A stretch of DNA of 16,768 bases, from the NCBI GenBank assembly GCA_027886795.1, contig JAPCJU010000008.1, positions 1 to 16,768 of the forward strand. Direction: 5' to 3'. Position numbers and translations under genes: made by a program. Below are positions 1 to 6,445 of the stretch, piece after piece. The notes beneath the pieces are model-generated. The model worked only from the letters and a program-made list of their open reading frames with translations, did no database searches and was not told the origin of the DNA. This DNA is from Nitrososphaerota archaeon. GTDB taxonomy: Archaea > Thermoproteota > Nitrososphaeria > Nitrososphaerales > CADDZS01. How positions within the stretch are numbered: position 1 is the stretch's first letter; each line of letters begins with the position of its first letter.

Positions 1-145
1 CGAGGTCACCCCGGTCAGGGAGGTTGACAAGCAAAAAATTGGAAACGGAGTTCGTGGACCGATCACGGAAAAAATTCAGACAAAATTCTTCGATATTGTA
101 AGGGGAAAGGATCCGAAGTTTTCCGCCTGGCTACACTCTCTTTGA
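1..145 (+). CDS. ilvE: Branched-chain amino acid aminotransferase, C-terminal end (partial)
   Basis: This is the 3' end of a gene that enters from the left; the first whole codon is at position 2 and a TGA stop is at 143-145. The 47 visible residues begin EVTPVREVDKQKIGNGVRGP and continue with PITEKIQTKFFDIVRGKDP, which matches the conserved C-terminus of class IV PLP-dependent branched-chain aminotransferases. Enzymes of this family transfer the amino group between leucine, isoleucine or valine and 2-oxoglutarate in the cytoplasm. The catalytic lysine and PLP-binding residues lie outside the window, so activity cannot be judged. The assignment rests on recognising this C-terminal block, which is characteristic. 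A pyrimidine-rich stretch at 325-354 could help end its transcript, though it is far downstream. Confidence 0.85.
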   Translation, partial: EVTPVREVDKQKIGNGVRGPITEKIQTKFFDIVRGKDPKFSAWLHSL

Positions 146-402
146 TCGTTTGTTAGGTCAAAAAGTGGTTTTCTCCCGAATCGATATCTTTGAGGTTAGG
201 GGGAGTCGATTTAGCTTTTGCAATGTGGGTATCGAGGGAATATGCAGGCCAAAATGAGAAGAGTAATAAGGCTGGGTAACGTATAGTATGTAGAATGCAT
301 TTTATTCAGCATAACTTGAATCCGCCTGTTTTGTCTATTTTCTCATCCTTTTCCGCCTCAGTTGAAGCCTCCTCGCGCTTTGGCGCGACCTGGTGACCGA
401 AT

Positions 403-969
403 TTGTCCGAGCACATCGGCACGCGCCAGCTATACCCGATAAAAGGCGGCTATTACGTTCCCGCTGAGACTTTCGTCTTATTGCAGGATTATGAAGAGAA
501 AGACTGGCCGGAAATAGTCTCGGTCGTCGCTTCTTACACCAACGGGTACAGTTCGAAAGTGTGCCTTTCGCCAGACGAAGTTGAGAATTTGCTGAACAAG
601 TTCCAGAAGAAGGAGAGAATCGAACTTGAATTGGACGAGAGAATGCAGAAGATTCTGATCGCATTAGTAGAAAGGTCGCCACGGCGAATCTGGGAGATTG
701 CCGAAATCGTCGAACCGCCGATTCAAAGAGGACGCAAGATTATCCCCAGTCCTTTTCTTAGGTCAGCAATCAAAAGGATGAACGGCACTCTGGTAATGAG
801 CACAAAGAGCGAGGTTGAAATTACCGACGCCGGCATGAAGGCCATTTCGAAGGCAGTAGGTGGGACGCGGGTCGCAAAAGCGCGAAAGGACGGCGCGGTT
901 GCAAAGGCAGCAAGAGATCAAGATCTTCAGATGAGACGCGAGCAAAATCTGTCGCAAAGTCTGCTCTAA
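403..969 (+). CDS. Conserved-looking hypothetical protein with a possible winged-helix domain
   Basis: I do not recognise this 188-residue protein. It probably starts at TTG 403, because a good ribosome-binding sequence, GGTGA, lies about 5 bases upstream (393-397). No signal peptide or membrane segment is visible. Residues 1-75 are mixed alpha/beta in character with several aromatic residues (YPIKGGYYVPAE). Residues about 78-150 look like a winged helix: helices in ELDERMQKILIALVERS and IWEIAEIVE, a possible recognition helix in PFLRSAIKRMN, and a wing-like strand VEITDAGMKAI similar to the end of many archaeal wHTH domains. The C-terminal 35 residues are highly charged and rich in Ala, Arg, Lys and Gln, and probably disordered or nucleic-acid contacting. 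Codon use looks like the neighbours. A DNA-binding role is inference only; the gene stands alone between ilvE and hflX. Confidence 0.72.
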   Translation: MSEHIGTRQLYPIKGGYYVPAETFVLLQDYEEKDWPEIVSVVASYTNGYSSKVCLSPDEVENLLNKFQKKERIELELDERMQKILIALVERSPRRIWEIAEIVEPPIQRGRKIIPSPFLRSAIKRMNGTLVMSTKSEVEITDAGMKAISKAVGGTRVAKARKDGAVAKAARDQDLQMRREQNLSQSLL

Positions 970-1024
970 ACGATCTGTCTTCGTTTGAACTTACTCTAAA
1001 ACAGAACGAGAGCAGCTCCCAAAG

Positions 1025-1064
1025 CCTTTTGGGTCAAGCAGTAAATAATATTCCACCCAAAAGG
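1025..1064. promoter_or_regulatory. Perfect 10-bp inverted repeat flanking the hflX TATA box
   Basis: The left arm CCTTTTGGGT (1025-1034) and right arm ACCCAAAAGG (1055-1064) are exact reverse complements with a 20-base spacer. The arm centres are 30 bp apart, close to three helical turns. The spacer holds the AT-rich GTAAATAATATT TATA-like sequence, and the right arm ends 4 bases before the ATG at 1069. This is the geometry of an operator that would block TBP/TFB or RNA polymerase; alternatively it could fold into a hairpin if transcription began further upstream. Confidence 0.55.
1041..1050 (+). promoter_or_regulatory. TATA-like box for hflX
   Basis: GTAAATAATA is the most AT-rich stretch in this gap and lies about 25 bases before the hflX ATG. 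That spacing predicts a transcript starting at or next to the start codon, that is, leaderless or with a very short leader, which is usual in this group of archaea. The box lies inside the spacer of the inverted repeat at 1025-1064. Confidence 0.5.
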
Positions 1065-1068
1065 TTCG

Positions 1069-2289
1069 ATGCTTAGCTGTATGAAGAAAGAATCGTCCGA
1101 TTTCGACAAAAATACTTCTAGTGTGACTACTGCCGGCAAGAAAGTAATTCTTGTAACGTATCCGGACGAGTTCGTCAAGGAAGAGGCGATCGGTCTTGTT
1201 GACGCGGCAAACTACAAGATCGCGCAAATAATAACCCAAAAAAGACTCTCGAACCAACAATATGGAGTTGGGTCGGGAAAAGCGGAAGAATTACGGTCGA
1301 TCGCTGAAAATGAAAAAACTGACATGATCATTGTAGATGAACGACTTTCCTCAGGTCAGGCGCATAACCTTGCAAAGTTTACTCACCAAGAGGTAATTGA
1401 CAGAGAAAGGTTGATCTTAGACATCTTCAACTCGCGGGCGACCACGACCGAAGCCAAGCTCCAGGTAAAGCTGGCGGAATTGAAGTACGAAATCCCGAGG
1501 GCCAGGGAAGCTGTGAGAATATCTTTGAAGGGAGAGCAGGCGGGCTTTATGGGAATGGGAGAGTACGCCGTGGACATCAAGTTCAGAGCGCTCAAAAAAC
1601 AAATGAATTTGATACAAAAGAAACTTGAAAGCGCAAGGCGCCAGCGACAACTGTTCAAGGTTTCGAGGGAGAGATTAAAATTTCCTTATGTTTCACTCGC
1701 CGGTTACACGAGCAGCGGCAAAACGACCCTTTTCAATAGATTTGTTTCTGAAACAAAGGAGGAATCGCCCAATTTGTTTACTACTCTCACCACAACAACA
1801 AGGAGCTTCGAACCCATATCTGGGAAGAAAGTCTTGCTTTCGGACACCGTTGGTTTCATCAGCCGGCTTCCGACCTACATGGTCGAGGCTTTCAAATCAA
1901 CTCTGGAAGAATTAACCTACGCTGATCTAATCTTATTGATGGTGGATTCAAGTGAACCACTCGACGTCTTGCGCGTCAAATATTCAAGCTGCCGCCAGGT
2001 TATGGATCAGCTCCATATCAACCCGGTAAAAATTTTGGTCGTTCTGAACAAAATCGATCTTGTCCCGAAGGAAGCGATTCCCCAAATAACTGAAGTATTC
2101 AAAGATCTCCCAAATACCTGTATTTCCTCAAAAACAGGAGAGGGTACTCGGAAGTTAAGGCTGATAATAGTTCATCGAATATTCGAAGGAGAAGAAGAAA
2201 TTACGGAAGAGGATTCGCGGAAAATCGTTTCGCGCGACCCAGTCCAAACATTAAGTTCCGTTCATCCGGAATCAGGATCCATGGGATAG
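1069..2289 (+). CDS. hflX: GTPase HflX
   Basis: This 406-residue cytoplasmic GTPase belongs to the HflX branch of the Obg-HflX superfamily, whose members bind large ribosomal subunits and, in bacteria, split stalled ribosomes under stress. The N-terminal HflX domain (about 25-200) has the typical glycine-rich patch GVGSGKAEEL near 66-75 and a basic coiled-coil linker at 172-203. The G domain has a P-loop GYTSSGKT (212-219), switch I TTLTTTTR (238-245), DTVGF (259-263), NKID (327-330) and SSKTG (353-357). Many bacterial relatives have an Asp-Pro in switch I (TLDPTTR) that is replaced here. The C-terminal 35 residues are acidic then polar and have no motif I recognise. The start could be ATG 1069 or ATG 1081; the TATA-like box at 1041-1050 fits a leaderless or nearly leaderless transcript from either. 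The gene seems to be expressed alone. Confidence 0.95.
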   Translation: MLSCMKKESSDFDKNTSSVTTAGKKVILVTYPDEFVKEEAIGLVDAANYKIAQIITQKRLSNQQYGVGSGKAEELRSIAENEKTDMIIVDERLSSGQAHNLAKFTHQEVIDRERLILDIFNSRATTTEAKLQVKLAELKYEIPRAREAVRISLKGEQAGFMGMGEYAVDIKFRALKKQMNLIQKKLESARRQRQLFKVSRERLKFPYVSLAGYTSSGKTTLFNRFVSETKEESPNLFTTLTTTTRSFEPISGKKVLLSDTVGFISRLPTYMVEAFKSTLEELTYADLILLMVDSSEPLDVLRVKYSSCRQVMDQLHINPVKILVVLNKIDLVPKEAIPQITEVFKDLPNTCISSKTGEGTRKLRLIIVHRIFEGEEEITEEDSRKIVSRDPVQTLSSVHPESGSMG

Positions 2290-2338
2290 TTTCATTTCTA
2301 TCGGCTAGGAACGGCCGAGTAAACTTCCAAATGAGTGA

Positions 2339-2599
2339 TTGCTCAATTTGATCAGAGTAGTTTTAGAAATAATCTCCGCAATTCTTCTGATAATTTTCGG
2401 GATTTTATTTTTGCTCTATCTCCCGCTATCGATTTCCGAACTTGCGACTGATGCAATCTTCATAGGAGCCGGAGCGTTGATCATGAGAAAAGCGTTTCAG
2501 GATTACAAGAATGAGATAATCGAGGAGCAGTCCCGCAAAAACGATGTTAGAAAGACTCGGCGTGGAAACTCTAAACGCGATTTGAATACAAAGAAATGA
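2339..2599 (+). CDS. Small membrane protein, unknown function
   Basis: This 86-residue protein is not assignable to a family by eye. Residues 5-29 (VVLEIISAILLIIFGILFLLYL region) form a strongly hydrophobic helix and residues 38-49 (DAIFIGAGALIM) a second shorter one, so a two-helix hairpin in the membrane is likely. The C-terminal 35 residues are highly charged and basic (KTRRGNSKRD), which by the positive-inside rule would sit in the cytoplasm. The start is uncertain: TTG 2339 is the first possible codon, but TTG 2348 has a better-spaced GTGAT ribosome-binding sequence (2335-2339), which would give 83 residues. It begins 49 bases after hflX on the same strand. A weak hairpin (2615-2631) follows its stop, so it may be a unit separate from the next small membrane gene. 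Confidence 0.62.
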   Translation: MLNLIRVVLEIISAILLIIFGILFLLYLPLSISELATDAIFIGAGALIMRKAFQDYKNEIIEEQSRKNDVRKTRRGNSKRDLNTKK

Positions 2600-2614
2600 A
2601 TTGACCTAATCTTT

Positions 2615-2631
2615 ATCCGGTTTTTCTGGAT
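2615..2631 (+). terminator. Possible terminator hairpin after the 86-residue membrane gene
   Basis: ATCCGG and CTGGAT form a six-pair stem (one G-T pair) around a TTTTT loop, 15 bases after the stop at 2599. Archaeal termination depends mainly on T-rich tracts, so the T run in the loop may matter more than the stem. The call is weak. Confidence 0.25.
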
Positions 2632-2707
2632 TGAAATGAAATCTTATCTACTTTCGACCACCAAAGAGCACGTTAACGCCTTAACATCTTGTAGGAAATA
2701 AAGACAA

Positions 2708-2950
2708 ATGAGACCTCTTGAACACCATGAAAAGAGGGCCCTCTACAAGTTCACAAAGGGAGTTCTCGTTATTCTTGGAGCTTTCTTGATAATTTACGGC
2801 GGTTGGTACATTGGAGCTGGTATGATCCAGGACCCGCACAATTCGCAGTATTGGTTTGGCATCTTCCCTGCATACGTCGGTTCGATGATGATTTTGATCT
2901 CACTTGCCATGCGAATTGAATGGTTTACTGATGCTAGGAGATTCTGGTGA
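2708..2950 (+). CDS. Small two-helix membrane protein coupled to the F420-type oxidoreductase
   Basis: This 80-residue protein starts at ATG 2708. After a charged N-terminus with basic residues (EHHEKRALYK), residues 16-40 (FTKGVLVILGAFLIIYGGWYIGAG) form one membrane helix. Residues about 48-67 (YWFGIFPAYVGSMMILISLA) form a second. The short C-terminus RIEWFTDARRFW is basic and aromatic. I do not recognise a family. Its last codons overlap the next gene as GTGA (2947-2950), so the two are almost certainly translated together. That suggests, but does not show, that this protein anchors or works with the oxidoreductase. No good ribosome-binding sequence precedes the ATG; a short-leader transcript is possible, with an AT-rich stretch around 2680-2690. 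Confidence 0.68.
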   Translation: MRPLEHHEKRALYKFTKGVLVILGAFLIIYGGWYIGAGMIQDPHNSQYWFGIFPAYVGSMMILISLAMRIEWFTDARRFW

Positions 2951-3981
2951 CTACTCTGCAAAAGCTCGCTTTCGGCATTTCGATAGAGCCGAATTGGTCG
3001 GTGAATTTCTCCCGGGAAGTGGCAGTCCTTTCTGAAAAACTGGGTTTCGATAACGTTTGGGTCCCAGACGGTGGTCCCATGCCGCCGTACAGCGATCCAA
3101 TTGTAACACTGTCGGCTATCGCCTCAGATACTTCGAGGATAAAGCTAGGAAGCTCAATTTTGAATTTCTACACCAGAAACCCAGCATTGCTCGCGTCGGC
3201 ATTTATGGCACTATCAGATTTAGGCACTGGTGGGAAAAAGGCTTGTCCTCAAAGGGCTATACTGGGCATAGGTATAGGTTCAGATTACAATGTTGCAAAA
3301 TTTGGGATAACTGAGAGGAAAGGGGTAGTTGATGAACTTCGTGAAGCAATCGAATCAATACGAGAACTCTTCGAAGGAAAAGAGGTCACAGTAAGGACCG
3401 ATGCCTTCGTTATCGACGACGTTTCTCTTTCAAAGTCTGCTAAGAAGATTCCAATTTACGTCGGCGCTGGATCGCCTAAAAGTTTGAGACTCGCGGGGGA
3501 GATTGCAGACGGAGTTATTCTTACCGACAGAATACCGTCCGACATCGAGCAGAGTGTAGATCCCGTCATACTGGGGATTGGCTACTCCTCAAGAAAAAGA
3601 AGTGCCGTCGAAATTGTCGATTCGGTAGTAATTTCGCTAGATGAAGACAGACAAAAGGCAAAAAGAAAAGCGACTTCGACCTGCGCCTACCTGGTCGCTT
3701 GGATGAATGATCAAAAGGCGGAAAAGCACGAAATTGATTTGAAGACAAAAAAACGGATTTCAGAATTCATTAATCGCGGTGACGAAGCCTCGGCATCTCG
3801 TCTAGTCGACAGAAAAATGGTTGATCTTCTAACCGCGTCAGGAAACGTCGAGGATTGCATCGAAAAATGCAGAGAGTATATCAAAAATGATATTGATCAA
3901 CTAGCCTTTTGTGAGCCCTTCGGGCCAAAGGTAGCTGAAAGTATTGAAAATATAGCAAAGAAAGTTATCCCAAAATTATAG
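2947..3981 (+). CDS. F420-dependent LLM-class oxidoreductase (methylene-H4MPT reductase-like)
   Basis: This 344-residue protein has the TIM-barrel pattern of bacterial luciferase-like enzymes, the family of methylene-tetrahydromethanopterin reductase (Mer) and other F420-dependent enzymes. Visible features are FGISIEPNW at the first strand, VAVLSEKLGFDNVWVPDG (25-42), the strand IKLGSSILNFYTRNPALLA (65-83), GIGIGSDYNVAKFGI (107-121), the helix VDELREAIESIRELFEG (128-144), and the C-terminal phosphate-binding strand-loop IPIYVGAGSPKSLRLAGEIADGVIL (168-192). Members reduce or oxidise substrates with F420 or flavin in the cytoplasm. Which substrate is used cannot be read here; Mer itself is one option. 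The GTG start at 2947 overlaps the stop of the preceding membrane gene as GTGA, so translation is coupled. Length fits the family. The F420 preference is inferred from similarity to Mer-like proteins. Confidence 0.85.
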   Translation: MTTLQKLAFGISIEPNWSVNFSREVAVLSEKLGFDNVWVPDGGPMPPYSDPIVTLSAIASDTSRIKLGSSILNFYTRNPALLASAFMALSDLGTGGKKACPQRAILGIGIGSDYNVAKFGITERKGVVDELREAIESIRELFEGKEVTVRTDAFVIDDVSLSKSAKKIPIYVGAGSPKSLRLAGEIADGVILTDRIPSDIEQSVDPVILGIGYSSRKRSAVEIVDSVVISLDEDRQKAKRKATSTCAYLVAWMNDQKAEKHEIDLKTKKRISEFINRGDEASASRLVDRKMVDLLTASGNVEDCIEKCREYIKNDIDQLAFCEPFGPKVAESIENIAKKVIPKL

Positions 3982-4284
3982 ATGAATCCGTTGCATAATG
4001 CGCGTGGTAAGATTGTTAACCTCGATTGGAGTCTAATCTGCCCCCAGTAAGTTAAAATACGGAGCCGGTAAAGTGCAAAGTGAACGGCCTGTAAATTCAG
4101 TCTGTTTCGCGAAAAAAGTGAATAATAGTGATGTTCCGCCAATATCCAAAGCCCGAATTGGGCCTACCTTAGTACTTACTGTCAGCTGTCGTCGATTCGT
4201 CCTTCATTCAAATCCTTCGCCTTCTCATTCTAATAGCCGTGCAAAGATCGTAGAGTTATTTTCGAATAAGGGGTTAGTTCAACC
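3982..4284. other. 303-bp gap upstream of the aromatic operon
   Basis: No convincing gene, tRNA or riboswitch was found here. It holds two candidate TATA boxes, one at 4051-4058 and a weaker one at 4256-4262, and a short inverted repeat GCCC-GAATT-GGGC (4151-4163). A GTG-started frame of 71 codons (4073-4288) crosses the second half but has unconvincing composition. No strong ribosome-binding sequence precedes the DAHP synthase ATG, which fits a leaderless or alternatively started transcript. Confidence 0.5.
4051..4058 (+). promoter_or_regulatory. Candidate TATA box for the aromatic operon
   Basis: GTTAAAAT, preceded by the purine-rich AGTAA, is the most TATA-like sequence in the gap. It would start a transcript near 4080, with a leader of about 200 bases. 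The competing TTATTTT at 4256-4262 lies about 26 bases before the ATG at 4285 and would give a leaderless message. The sequence alone does not decide between them. Confidence 0.35.
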
Positions 4285-5355
4285 ATGAGCATCGTGATGA
4301 AGCCCAAAGCTAGCAAAGAGCAGGTCAGCGAAGTAATTCACAAGATAAAATCGGTCGGGCTCACTCCCGACGTTTCTTCTGGAGAATATCAAACTGTTAT
4401 CGGAATCGTCGGCGACGAGAAGAAAATCGATTTCGAGCAAATAAAATCGATGGATGGCGTTTTGGATGCCATCCGAATCCAAGTGCCGTACAGATTGATC
4501 AGCCGCAGTTACATTCCAAAAGACGTCTTGGTTAAAGTGGGTGACATTACAATCGGGAAGGATAATCCCCCTGTTTACATGGCTGGACCTTGTTCGATTG
4601 AGAGTTACGAACAATTGTATCGTATCGGGAGGGAGGTCAAAGAAGCCGGAGCTCACATCCTGCGAGGTGGAGCTTTCAAACCTCGCACCTCAGTTCATTC
4701 ATTTCAGGGTCTCGGCGAGGAAGGTTTGAAGCACCTTCAGGCGGTCGGTAAGGATCTTTCAATGCCTACAGTTACAGAGATAAGGAGCGAGATTGATGTG
4801 GAAATGGTCGCAAAACATTCCGACGTCCTCCAGATTGGTGCGCGTAACATGTTCAACCAGGATCTGATCGAAGCTGCGGCCAAAACCGGAAAACCAATTC
4901 TCTTCAAGCGAGGTTTTTCTGCGCAGATCGACGAGTACTTGAGTTTCGCCGAAAGAATAGTTGCAAATCAAAATCGAAACATTTTGCTTTGCGAACGAGG
5001 CATAATGCCATTGGGAGGGGGCTTCAAGTCGCAAACGAGGTTTACCCTTGATCTAAACGCGGTTCCAGTTCTTCGAAAGGAGACGCCTTTTCCAGTAATC
5101 GCTGATCCAAGCCACGGTACTGGGAGACGCGATCTTGTACTTCCAATGAGCAGGGCCGCGATCGCCTCTGGTGCGCACGGACTGATGATCGAAGTTCATG
5201 ACCGACCGCAGGATGCCTTAAGCGACGGAGCGCAAGCGGTTCTCCCAGAGGATCTGAAGAAGATAATCAAGGTTTCAAATCTCGTCCACAAAGCAATTAG
5301 GGAGAGCGAAAGTCCATTCTCGAGCGACGTATCAAATGGTTCGGGACGAGCTTGA
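4285..5355 (+). CDS. aroF: 3-deoxy-7-phosphoheptulonate (DAHP) synthase, type I-beta with N-terminal regulatory domain
   Basis: This enzyme condenses phosphoenolpyruvate with erythrose-4-phosphate, the committed first step of the shikimate pathway. The 356 residues match the Thermotoga-type architecture: residues 1-70 form a ferredoxin-like (ACT-like) domain and residues 85-345 the catalytic TIM barrel. Motifs are AGPCSIES (100-107), LRGGAFKPRTS (126-136), QIGARNMFN (183-191), LFKRG (206-210), CERG (236-239), DPSHGTG (274-280) and EVHDRPQDALSDGAQ (303-317). The metal ligands expected from the family are Cys103, His277, Glu303 and Asp314. In T. maritima the small N-terminal domain confers inhibition by tyrosine or phenylalanine, so feedback control by pathway products is likely. 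It is the first gene of the operon and overlaps aroB by 20 bases. Confidence 0.96.
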   Translation: MSIVMKPKASKEQVSEVIHKIKSVGLTPDVSSGEYQTVIGIVGDEKKIDFEQIKSMDGVLDAIRIQVPYRLISRSYIPKDVLVKVGDITIGKDNPPVYMAGPCSIESYEQLYRIGREVKEAGAHILRGGAFKPRTSVHSFQGLGEEGLKHLQAVGKDLSMPTVTEIRSEIDVEMVAKHSDVLQIGARNMFNQDLIEAAAKTGKPILFKRGFSAQIDEYLSFAERIVANQNRNILLCERGIMPLGGGFKSQTRFTLDLNAVPVLRKETPFPVIADPSHGTGRRDLVLPMSRAAIASGAHGLMIEVHDRPQDALSDGAQAVLPEDLKKIIKVSNLVHKAIRESESPFSSDVSNGSGRA

Positions 5356-6445
5356 GTTAAGTTTCGCGAGAGCTCCCGACAAGTGCTCCATATTCTTCGG
5401 TGACGGACTACTGGATGAGCTCCCTTCACGAAAGATAGACGGGGCTAGCTCTTTTGCCATCATTACCGACGATATTGTCGCGAAACTATATGCGAAGACT
5501 CTCGAACAAACTCTATCGAAAATTGCACCGACCCATTTGATTGTAATTCCCCATGGAGAGTCAAGCAAAAATCTTGATAGCGCTTCACGCCTGGCTGCAA
5601 AATTGAGCAAGCTTGGTGTTGACAGAAAGTCTTCACTCTTCGCTCTGGGCGGTGGTGTAATTGGCGATCTTACCGGATTTGTAGCGTCGATTTTCAAACG
5701 GGGAATCAAATACTTCCAAGCGCCCACGACTCTTCTAGCACAAGTGGATAGCTCAATAGGTGGAAAGACAGCCGTAGACACGGAATGGGGAAAAAATCAG
5801 TTAGGCAGTTTTTATCAACCATCGGAAATATTCATCGACACCTCGACATTAGACACGCTTCCTTCAAAGGAAATAATCAACGGGCTGGGTGAAATGGCAA
5901 AATCGAGTATCATCGCAGATCGAAATTTATTCTCAAAGATAAACTCCGCTCTCAACAAAGAGATTGATATTCAAACACTGAAACCTCTGATTTTTGACAC
6001 ATGCAAAATCAAGACTCGAATAGTGGAGGAAGATGAGCGAGAAATGAATCTGAGGTCGATTCTCAACTATGGTCACACGGTCGGCCACGCTCTCGAATCA
6101 TCTTCCGGGTACAAGCTTTCGCACGGAAAAAGCGTCGTTCTGGGGATGATTTCAGAAGGCTGGATCTCCAACAGACTGGGAATATTTGGTGAACGTGATT
6201 ACCAGAAACAAATCGATTTGATTTCCAAAATTAGAAAGCAGTTTGAAGTGACAGCAAACTTCGACACGAAGAAAGTCCTATCGTTCGCTTTTCTCGATAA
6301 GAAAACTGCTAAAGGTTCGATTCGAATGAGTTTGCCGGAAAAGATTGGACTCATGCATATGGCTGCGGAAGGACATTACACTGTGCCGGTTTCAAAGGAA
6401 CTGTTCGTGGGGTCTTTATCCCATCTGCGGCAGGAAACTGATTGA
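5336..6445 (+). CDS. aroB: 3-dehydroquinate synthase
   Basis: The product cyclises DAHP to 3-dehydroquinate, using NAD+ transiently and a bound zinc. In 369 residues the family signatures are all present: NAD-binding GGGVIGD (105-111), TTLLAQVDSSIGGKTAVD (131-148), NGLGEMAK (182-189), NYGHTVGHALE (244-254) and LSHGKSV (261-267). The expected zinc ligands are Glu186, His247 and His263. The start ATG 5336 lies inside the end of the DAHP synthase gene, giving a 20-base overlap and probable coupled translation. Its pairing with DAHP synthase shows that this organism uses the classical route into dehydroquinate. Many methanogens and other Euryarchaeota instead start from aspartate semialdehyde and use a different dehydroquinate synthase. 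Confidence 0.97.
   Translation: MVRDELELSFARAPDKCSIFFGDGLLDELPSRKIDGASSFAIITDDIVAKLYAKTLEQTLSKIAPTHLIVIPHGESSKNLDSASRLAAKLSKLGVDRKSSLFALGGGVIGDLTGFVASIFKRGIKYFQAPTTLLAQVDSSIGGKTAVDTEWGKNQLGSFYQPSEIFIDTSTLDTLPSKEIINGLGEMAKSSIIADRNLFSKINSALNKEIDIQTLKPLIFDTCKIKTRIVEEDEREMNLRSILNYGHTVGHALESSSGYKLSHGKSVVLGMISEGWISNRLGIFGERDYQKQIDLISKIRKQFEVTANFDTKKVLSFAFLDKKTAKGSIRMSLPEKIGLMHMAAEGHYTVPVSKELFVGSLSHLRQETD

Noticed and set aside
4131..4172. Possible 13-residue leader peptide (MFRQYPKPELGLP) upstream of the aromatic operon, suggesting attenuation
   Set aside because: It has only one Phe and one Tyr, no run of aromatic codons, and no convincing alternative terminator structure follows. Translation-coupled attenuation is not expected in archaea.
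4200..4284. Sequences resembling a tRNA T-arm (CATTCAAATCC; GGTTAGTTCAACC)
   Set aside because: Neither has a matching five-pair stem, and no acceptor, D or anticodon arm can be built around them.
4073..4288. GTG-started frame of 71 codons ending with an ATGA overlap on the DAHP synthase start
   Set aside because: The product is low in hydrophobic core, rich in Ser, Asn and Pro, and resembles no family. Codon use is unlike the neighbours and there is no ribosome-binding sequence. Conservation in relatives would be needed to revive it.
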